Assembly: GCA_023433965.1 (NCBI GenBank)
Contig: JAEYTQ010000809.1
Span: 1-12,339, forward strand
DNA length: 12,339 nucleotides
Direction: 5' to 3'
Source: Pseudomonadota bacterium
GTDB taxonomy: Bacteria > Pseudomonadota > Alphaproteobacteria > Rhizobiales > Xanthobacteraceae
The stretch's first letter is position 1. Each line of letters begins with the position of its first letter. The notes beneath the pieces are model-generated. The model did not search any database. It saw nothing but the letters and a program-made list of their open reading frames with translations, and had not been told where the DNA came from. A program made the translations under genes and the position numbers. Below are positions 7,373 through 12,339 of this stretch, one piece after another.

Positions 7373-8017
7373 ATGCGTTTAGCCCTTTACACCGGACTAA
7401 TACTGGCTGGCGGTTACATCAGCCTGACGCCCGCGCTCGCTGCAGACCCGACCGGGGATTGGCGGGTCGCGGACGGCGTGGCCAACATTCGTGTCGCGCA
7501 ATGCCATGGCAGCATGTGGGGCGCGGTTTCCTGGGAAAAGCAGCCCGGCGGGCGGGACGAAAACAATCCGGATGCCTCAAAAAAGAACAGGCCGACGCTG
7601 GGCATGGCAACCCTGATCGACATGAAGAAGAAGCCCGGCGTCGATCAGTGGGAAGGACAGGTCTACAACGCCAAGGACGGCCAGCTCTACAGCGCCACCA
7701 TCACGCCGGCCGGGCCCGACCAGCTCGAGATCAAGGGCTGCGTGATGGGCTTCCTCTGCGGCGGCGAGACCTGGACCAGAGTCGGCCCGCCAATCCCCTC
7801 GAGCCCCGTCAACGCGATGGCCAAGGGCGCGCCGAAATCCGGCGGCGCCGCCGCGCCGAAGACGCAGGGCGCGCAAGCGGCCCAAGGCACGACGGGCGCC
7901 ACCGCGCCCCCTGCGCCGAAGGCCGCCGCCGGCGGAGCCAAGCCCGGTCAGAAGGGCGCCGCCGACCCCGTCGGCGACATCTGCCTACTCCCCGAGATTG
8001 CGAGGTTTGCCCATTAG
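7373..8017 (+). CDS. Secreted DUF2147 domain protein of the hopanoid locus
   Basis: This 214-residue protein has an N-terminal signal peptide with probable cleavage after ALA at residue 23, so it should be periplasmic. Residues about 25-137 match DUF2147: opening TGDWRV, GSMWGAVSW, DENNPD (62-67), a GQVYNAKDGQLYSA segment and the closing ETWTRVG. Residues about 138-198 are a low-complexity Ala/Gly/Pro/Lys linker. The protein ends with a non-repetitive tail, [13 protein letters not shown], coded in the 33 bp that overlap the 3' end of hpnN. Four Cys (44, 123, 129, 203) could form disulfides. The GAGGA site supports the ATG at 7373. DUF2147 has no settled function. The position between hpnO and hpnN suggests a role with hopanoids or the cell envelope, but that is inference from location only. 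Confidence 0.82.
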   Translation: MRLALYTGLILAGGYISLTPALAADPTGDWRVADGVANIRVAQCHGSMWGAVSWEKQPGGRDENNPDASKKNRPTLGMATLIDMKKKPGVDQWEGQVYNAKDGQLYSATITPAGPDQLEIKGCVMGFLCGGETWTRVGPPIPSSPVNAMAKGAPKSGGAAAPKTQGAQAAQGTTGATAPPAPKAAAGGAKPGQKGAADPVGDICLLPEIARFAH

Positions 8018-10573
8018 GGCGGGCTGGAACAGCAGCACGGCAGCGAGCGTCGTCACCAGCGAGAGCGCCAGCAGCTTGCCCATGCTGGACGTGCCGGGAT
8101 GGCTCGACAGCCACAAGCTGCCGAACGCGGTTGCCGTCGTCAGCGCGCTGAAAAAGATCGCGCGTGTCAGGCTGGTCTGGAGCAGGTTGGTCCTTCCGGA
8201 GCGCCAGGCCACGACATAGTAAATTTTGAAAGCGACGCCGACGCCGAGCAGCAGCGGAAACGCGACGATGTTGGCGAAGTTAAGCGGCAGGCCGATCAGC
8301 ACGCAGATCTCGAGCGTCACCGCGCCGGCAACCAGGAGCGGCACCAGCGTCATCAGCACGTCGACGAACCGTCGCAGCGTGATCCACAGCAACAGCCCGA
8401 TCACCAGCAGCGCGTAGATGCCGGCGTGGATGAACGCCTTCACCACGGTGTCGCCGGACTTCAGGATCGAGACCGGTCCGCCGATCGCGGTCGGCTCGGC
8501 CGCGAGCACCGCCGCCGCGAATCTGCGCAGCGTGTCGTTGTCGTTGGGATCGCCCTTGGGCAGCGCCTCGACCCGGATGATGCCGTCCTTGCTCTTCCAG
8601 GCGCTGACGAGCTCGGGCGGCAGCGACTCCAGCGTGACCGGCCCGGCCTGCATCGCGTTCCTGAGCTGATCGAACACGATCTTCATCGGCGTGACGAACA
8701 CGTCCTGCGCCTTGTTGCGCGTGGCTTCGTCGCCATTGGCGAGCTTTTCGAGCGCGTCAGCAAGACGGCGCGAGGCGACGGCCCCCGGCCCCTTGGCGTC
8801 ACCCGCCGTGCGGCGCAGATTGTCGACCGAGGATTTCAGCGACTCGACATTCTCCTGATCCGAGGGCGCCGCATCGATCTGTTCCGGATTGAGCGCGGGG
8901 TTCAGCACCTTGGCGCCCTGCGCGATGAGCTTCAGCTTCGGGGCCTGGTCCTGCGGCACGAAGCTGTTGAGCGACATCACCCTGAGCACCTCGGGCACTT
9001 TCTCCAGCTTCGCTTCGATCTGCCTTGCCTGCTCCTCGGACGTGGTCATCACGTTGATGGCATTCGCGCCGGTGTTGGGGTCCTTGCGCAGATCGAGGAA
9101 GGTCGCGATCGATTCGGCCTTCGGGTTACGCAGATTCATCGGGTTGAAGTCGAACTTCATGAAATAGAGCAGCGGCAGGCCGCCGAGCGCCAGCAGCAGC
9201 GTGCCGCCGACGATGAGCACGCGATGCTTCTCGAGAAAGTGGTCGAGCGGCGCGAGGAATGCGTAGCCGACCGGCTCCGGCTCGCCGGGCGGGTTCAGAA
9301 GCTTCAGCATGGCCGGCAGAATGGTGATCGACGAGATGAACGCCACCAGCATGCCGACGCCGGCGATCTGGCCGAGTTCGGCGATGCCCTGGTAGTCGGT
9401 CGGCATGAAGCAGAGGAAGCCCGCGGCCGTGGCCATCGCCGCCAGCGACAGCGGAACCGCCGAGCGCTTCGCGGCCAGCACCAGCGCGCCCGCGAGATCG
9501 TTGTGCTTGTAGCGCTCCGAGCGGTAGCGGACGCTGTACTGGATGCCGAAATCGACGCCGAGGCCGACGAAAAGCACCGCGAACGCGATCGACAGCAGGT
9601 TGAACGATCCGACCATCATCAGACCGGCCGCTGTCGTGATCGCAAGACCGACGAAGAGATTGACGAACACCGCCAGGATGATCTTCGACGAATGCAGCGC
9701 GAGCCACAGGATGACCAGCACGACGAGAATCGTGCCGACGGCGTTGACGACCGCGCCCTCCTGAACGGTCGCGTATTCCTCGTTGGCGATCGGCACCGGG
9801 CCGGTCAGCCGCACCCGCGCCTGGTACTTGCCGGCGAAATCCAGATCTGCTGCGGCCTTGCGGATCGCGTCGGTGGCATCCTTGCCGGGCTCCAACGCGT
9901 TGTAGTCCAGGACCGGCTTGAATTCGATGAAGGTGCGCTTGTCGGAATCCTTGAGCGGCTCGTCGCTGACGAGTTCGCGCCAGGAGAAGCTGGCATCGCC
10001 CTTGTCGAGCACGGTCTCGACCGTTTGCGCGATCAGGTTGAAGGGCCGCTCGGTGCTGTCGAGCTTGACCTGGCCGCGCTTGACGCCGGCAAGGCCGGTC
10101 TCCAGCGCGCCGGTCAGGCCGCGGATCGAGGGATCGCCGGCCATGATCTCGATCAGCGGCGCGGCGGCTTCGAACTGGCCGGTGACCTTGGCGACCTCCT
10201 CGGTCGGCAGGAACAATAGGCCATTCCGCTCGAAGAACGCGCCGCTGCCGAGCTGCTGCATCGAGTGGAAGTGGGTCTTGTCGTCCTTCAGCCTGGCAAA
10301 GAGCGCGTCCGCCGCGGCGCTCGCCATTTCCGGCGTCCGGGCCTCGACCACAGCGAGAATCAGTTCGTTCTGATCGAACGCCTTGTCGAATTGCTGGTCA
10401 CGCTGCCGCCAGTCCAAACTCTGGGAAATCAGCGAATTGATATCGGTGTTGATGGCGAAGTGGCGAGCGGCGTAATAGCCCGCGGCCACCGAGAGCAGCA
10501 GCCCGAGAACGACGACGAGGGAGGCAAACCGGGTGCAGGCCCTGACGATGGCAACGACGACGCTTTGCAGCAC
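7985..10573 (-). CDS. hpnN: HpnN: RND (MmpL-like) hopanoid transporter
   Basis: HpnN is an inner-membrane RND-superfamily transporter that moves hopanoids toward the outer membrane. It is 862 residues, starting at a GTG (10571-10573) after an AG-rich AAAGAAAAGAA stretch. Hydrophobic segments fit twelve helices: about 15-37, 272-293, 298-319, 325-345, 370-390, 402-425, 450-470, 711-731, 736-757, 764-788, 803-823 and 830-852. Two large periplasmic loops lie at about 38-270 and 471-710, the duplicated RND plan. Helix 4 carries [13 protein letters not shown] with D341, a likely proton-relay acid. The matching helix 10 reads GVAFKIYY, with A781 where the second Asp might be expected and K783 beside it. 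It is preceded by an EcfG-type promoter, and its last 33 bp overlap the DUF2147 gene on the other strand. Confidence 0.93.
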   Translation of the reverse strand: MLQSVVVAIVRACTRFASLVVVLGLLLSVAAGYYAARHFAINTDINSLISQSLDWRQRDQQFDKAFDQNELILAVVEARTPEMASAAADALFARLKDDKTHFHSMQQLGSGAFFERNGLLFLPTEEVAKVTGQFEAAAPLIEIMAGDPSIRGLTGALETGLAGVKRGQVKLDSTERPFNLIAQTVETVLDKGDASFSWRELVSDEPLKDSDKRTFIEFKPVLDYNALEPGKDATDAIRKAAADLDFAGKYQARVRLTGPVPIANEEYATVQEGAVVNAVGTILVVLVILWLALHSSKIILAVFVNLFVGLAITTAAGLMMVGSFNLLSIAFAVLFVGLGVDFGIQYSVRYRSERYKHNDLAGALVLAAKRSAVPLSLAAMATAAGFLCFMPTDYQGIAELGQIAGVGMLVAFISSITILPAMLKLLNPPGEPEPVGYAFLAPLDHFLEKHRVLIVGGTLLLALGGLPLLYFMKFDFNPMNLRNPKAESIATFLDLRKDPNTGANAINVMTTSEEQARQIEAKLEKVPEVLRVMSLNSFVPQDQAPKLKLIAQGAKVLNPALNPEQIDAAPSDQENVESLKSSVDNLRRTAGDAKGPGAVASRRLADALEKLANGDEATRNKAQDVFVTPMKIVFDQLRNAMQAGPVTLESLPPELVSAWKSKDGIIRVEALPKGDPNDNDTLRRFAAAVLAAEPTAIGGPVSILKSGDTVVKAFIHAGIYALLVIGLLLWITLRRFVDVLMTLVPLLVAGAVTLEICVLIGLPLNFANIVAFPLLLGVGVAFKIYYVVAWRSGRTNLLQTSLTRAIFFSALTTATAFGSLWLSSHPGTSSMGKLLALSLVTTLAAVLLFQPALMGKPRNLGE

Positions 10574-10606
10574 TTCTTTTCTTTCTGCGGTTATCAGCTT
10601 GCCGAA

Positions 10607-10631
10607 AACGCCCGCTGTTTAGCGGAGTTCC
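10607..10631 (-). promoter_or_regulatory. EcfG-type (general stress response) promoter of hpnN
   Basis: On the minus strand, GGAAC (10631-10627), a 16-base spacer and CGTT (10610-10607) match exactly the alphaproteobacterial EcfG/PhyR consensus GGAAC-N16/17-CGTT. Transcription would begin near 10600, leaving a leader of about 27 bases before the hpnN GTG at 10573. The orientation and distance are just right for hpnN. I found no other full match in the intergenic regions of the window. Confidence 0.7.
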
Positions 10632-10721
10632 CGAGCGAAACCTATTGCTGTTTGGGTGGTTCTCGCCGCGGGAAGGTTCGAGGTAAACGGCGGGAGACCG
10701 TGGCAAAATCATGTCGGGGCG

Positions 10722-10734
10722 CCGGTATAACCGG
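10722..10734. promoter_or_regulatory. Inverted repeat CCGGT-ATA-ACCGG with -10-like TATAAC
   Basis: The perfect 5-bp arms with a 3-base spacer include TATAAC (10726-10731), which matches 5 of 6 bases of the sigma-70 -10 box reading toward ispH. No good -35 lies 16-18 bases upstream. It may be an operator, a promoter element or chance. Confidence 0.3.
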
Positions 10735-10782
10735 GGAGTTGAGGCGGGAAAGTGACGAAAGAAGTTCCGAATGGCCGAGCAA

Positions 10783-10799
10783 CGTAAGGGGGGCTTACG
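10783..10799 (+). promoter_or_regulatory. Hairpin CGTAAG-GGGGG-CTTACG upstream of ispH
   Basis: A perfect 6-bp inverted repeat closes a loop of five G. It lies about 195 bases before the ispH start. There is no T-tract after it, so it is not a standard terminator. C-runs at 10801-10807 could compete for the G loop. Its role is unknown. Confidence 0.4.
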
Positions 10800-10993
10800 A
10801 CCCTACCCAAATACCTCAAAGCGCCGTTCAAGGTTCCTACCCTTTCCTTGATGCCGATTTTTTGACACAAAGTATTGCGCCTCCATGGTTCGGCGAACCA
10901 ATGGTGCGGATATTGCAACTCATCGGTCAGTATTCGGGTGCCGCTGTGGGGACTTTCGGAAGCGGATTGTGCAACTTGCGTGATGGGCGTCCC

Positions 10994-11920
10994 ATGGAAG
11001 TTTATCTGGCGCAACCGCGCGGCTTCTGCGCCGGCGTTGTGCGTGCGATCGAGATCGTGGAGCGGGCGCTGGAGAAGTACGGCCCGCCCGTCTACGTGCG
11101 CCACGAGATCGTGCACAACAAATACGTCGTCGAAAGCCTTAAAAACAAGGGTGCGATCTTCGTCGAGGAACTCTCCGAGGTTCCGCCGAAGGCGGTGACC
11201 GTCTTCAGCGCTCACGGCGTCGCGCGCAGCGTCGAGGAAGAGGCCGCCGCCCGCGACCTTCCGGTGCTGAATGCCACCTGCCCGCTGGTCACGAAAGTTC
11301 ACAATCAGGGGAAGCGCTACATCGGCAGGGGCCGGACCCTGATCCTGATCGGCCATGCCGGCCACCCCGAGGTCGAGGGCACGATGGGCCAAGTCCCGGG
11401 GCCGGTCCAACTTGTCCAAAGCGTTGAAGAGGTTAAGACGCTCACCCTGGCGGCAGATGCGCCAGTGGCCTACATCACCCAAACCACCCTGTCGGTCGAC
11501 GATACCAAGGATATCATCGCCGCGCTTCAGGCCCGCTTTACAGACATTCAAGGTCCGGATATCCGGGATATCTGCTATGCGACACAGAACCGCCAATCTG
11601 CGGTAAGGGACTTGAGCAGGCTGGTCGACGTGATCTTGGTGGTGGGCGCTGCCAACAGCTCGAACTCGAACCGCCTTCGCGAAATCGGCACCGAGGCCGG
11701 CGTCGCGAGTTATTTGATTGCCGACGGCAGCGAGCTCGATCCGGAGTGGCTGAAGGATGCCAAAACCGTCGGCATCACCGCCGGCGCTTCGGCGCCCGAG
11801 GTACTCGTGGATGACGTGATCGAAGCGATGCGGCGGATCGGACCCGTGAAGGTCTCGGTGTTGCCGGGCCGCGAGGAAAACATCGAATTCCGGCTTCCGG
11901 CCCAACTGGCCGCGAGCTGA
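10994..11920 (+). CDS. ispH: IspH: 4-hydroxy-3-methylbut-2-enyl diphosphate reductase
   Basis: IspH carries out the last step of the MEP isoprenoid pathway, reducing HMBPP to IPP and DMAPP with a [4Fe-4S] cluster. Of 308 residues, the cluster cysteines are C12, C96 and C194. Substrate residues H41, H74 and H124 and the proton-donating E126 are all present at positions equal to those in the E. coli enzyme, with T164/T165 and the N221-S222-S223 segment further on. This numbering supports the ATG at 10994. No clear Shine-Dalgarno precedes it, and an in-frame ATG at 10901 would add 31 residues. hpnH follows 36 bp later, so the two are probably one operon. The location suggests that this copy serves isoprenoid supply for hopanoids. 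Whether the genome has a second ispH cannot be seen here. Confidence 0.95.
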   Translation: MEVYLAQPRGFCAGVVRAIEIVERALEKYGPPVYVRHEIVHNKYVVESLKNKGAIFVEELSEVPPKAVTVFSAHGVARSVEEEAAARDLPVLNATCPLVTKVHNQGKRYIGRGRTLILIGHAGHPEVEGTMGQVPGPVQLVQSVEEVKTLTLAADAPVAYITQTTLSVDDTKDIIAALQARFTDIQGPDIRDICYATQNRQSAVRDLSRLVDVILVVGAANSSNSNRLREIGTEAGVASYLIADGSELDPEWLKDAKTVGITAGASAPEVLVDDVIEAMRRIGPVKVSVLPGREENIEFRLPAQLAAS

Positions 11921-11956
11921 CTCACCCGAATTCAAAAGCCCAGAAAGAAACTTGTA

Positions 11957-12339
11957 ATGGCTATCCCGTTCTTCAAGGAAATGCGTATCGGCGGCTATTT
12001 GCTCAAGCAGAAACTGCTTGGCCGCAAACGCTATCCGCTCGTGCTGATGCTGGAGCCGCTGTTTCGCTGCAACCTCGCCTGCGTCGGCTGCGGCAAGATC
12101 GATTATCCGGATGCGATCCTCAACCGCCGCATGACCGCGCAGGAGTGCTGGGACGCGGCCGACGAGTGCGGCGCGCCGATGGTCGCGATTCCCGGCGGCG
12201 AGCCGCTGATCCACAAGGAGATCGGCGAGATCGTGCGCGGCCTCGTCGCCCGCAAGAAGTTCGTCTCGCTCTGCACCAACGCGCTGCTGCTCGAGAAGAA
12301 GCTCGATCTGTTCGAGCCCTCCCCTTACCTGTTCTTCTC
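11957..12339 (+). CDS. hpnH: HpnH: radical SAM adenosylhopane synthase, N-terminal part (3' truncated)
   Basis: HpnH is a radical SAM enzyme that joins a 5'-deoxyadenosyl group to diploptene, the first step of hopanoid side-chain synthesis. The window holds 127 complete codons and then ends. The start [20 protein letters not shown] is characteristic of the family. The cluster motif CxxxCxxC is C38, C42 and C45 ([11 protein letters not shown]), followed by a PGGEPL motif at about residues 79-84, which binds SAM. The C-terminal domain typical of HpnH lies beyond the window. The gene is 36 bp after ispH with only a weak GAAAG ribosome site. hpnG and the squalene-hopene cyclase gene would be expected downstream, from known hopanoid loci. 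Confidence 0.93.
   Translation, partial: MAIPFFKEMRIGGYLLKQKLLGRKRYPLVLMLEPLFRCNLACVGCGKIDYPDAILNRRMTAQECWDAADECGAPMVAIPGGEPLIHKEIGEIVRGLVARKKFVSLCTNALLLEKKLDLFEPSPYLFF

Larger units (their letters stand above)
10574..10993. other. 420-bp hpnN-ispH divergent intergenic region
   Basis: This is the longest non-coding stretch here. From left to right it holds the hpnN leader and EcfG promoter, an inverted repeat with a -10-like TATAAC at 10722-10734, a 26-codon ORF at 10771-10851 ([13 protein letters not shown]...), a G-loop hairpin at 10783-10799, and a perfect TTGACA at 10862-10867 that lacks a good -10 at standard spacing. Nothing resembling a tRNA or a known riboswitch is recognisable. Downstream of 10870 I see no feature other than an in-frame ATG at 10901 that could lengthen IspH. 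Confidence 0.6.

Noticed and set aside
8099..10219. 706-residue open frame on the + strand opposite hpnN
   Set aside because: It is a GC-rich shadow of hpnN, full of Arg, Asp and Gln with no domain, while hpnN shows a full RND protein.
10862..10867. Perfect TTGACA as an ispH promoter
   Set aside because: No acceptable -10 lies at 16-18 bases; kept only as a note in the intergenic entry.
10709..12214. 501-residue frame opposite ispH and hpnH
   Set aside because: It spans two genes with strong motifs on the other strand and has none of its own.

Overview
The window is GC-rich with dense coding. It looks like the chromosome of an alphaproteobacterium of the Bradyrhizobium/Rhodopseudomonas group (Hyphomicrobiales). 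The grounds are the hopanoid gene set (hpnO, hpnN, ispH, hpnH), two palindromic intergenic repeats of a type common in Bradyrhizobium-like genomes, and an EcfG-type promoter. The assignment comes from protein and repeat character only; no database was searched.

Layout. (1) Bases 1-1933, + strand: a two-gene DNA-repair-like operon. It holds the 3' part of a radical SAM protein with a helix-hairpin-helix tail, then, overlapping by one base, a DUF4130-UdgX fusion (uracil-DNA glycosylase superfamily). (2) Bases 1935-5796: an M20D amidohydrolase on the - strand, diverging from a + strand pair made of a GMC flavin oxidoreductase and an alpha/beta hydrolase whose start overlaps it. These look like small-molecule catabolism genes of unknown substrate. 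Both non-coding gaps next to this block (3108-3278 and 5797-5839) carry a palindromic repeat. (3) Bases 5840-12339: a hopanoid-lipid locus. It contains hpnO (-), a secreted DUF2147 protein (+) divergent from hpnO, hpnN (-) convergent with and overlapping the DUF2147 gene by 33 bp, then ispH (+) and the 5' part of hpnH (+), which runs off the window.

How the hopanoid genes fit together: IspH makes IPP/DMAPP, which feed squalene and then diploptene synthesis by enzymes not in this window. HpnH adds the adenosyl side chain to diploptene. HpnO makes the amino-terminated C35 side chain. HpnN is the RND transporter that moves hopanoids toward the outer membrane. The DUF2147 protein sits between hpnO and hpnN with a signal peptide, so a periplasmic role linked to hopanoids or the envelope is a reasonable guess, not a known function.

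The most interesting signals are an EcfG-type promoter (GGAAC-N16-CGTT) ending 33 bp before the hpnN start codon, the little-studied radical SAM plus DUF4130-UdgX pair, a 420-bp hpnN-ispH gap with two inverted repeats and a 26-codon ORF, and a 10-bp direct repeat between hpnO and the DUF2147 gene.
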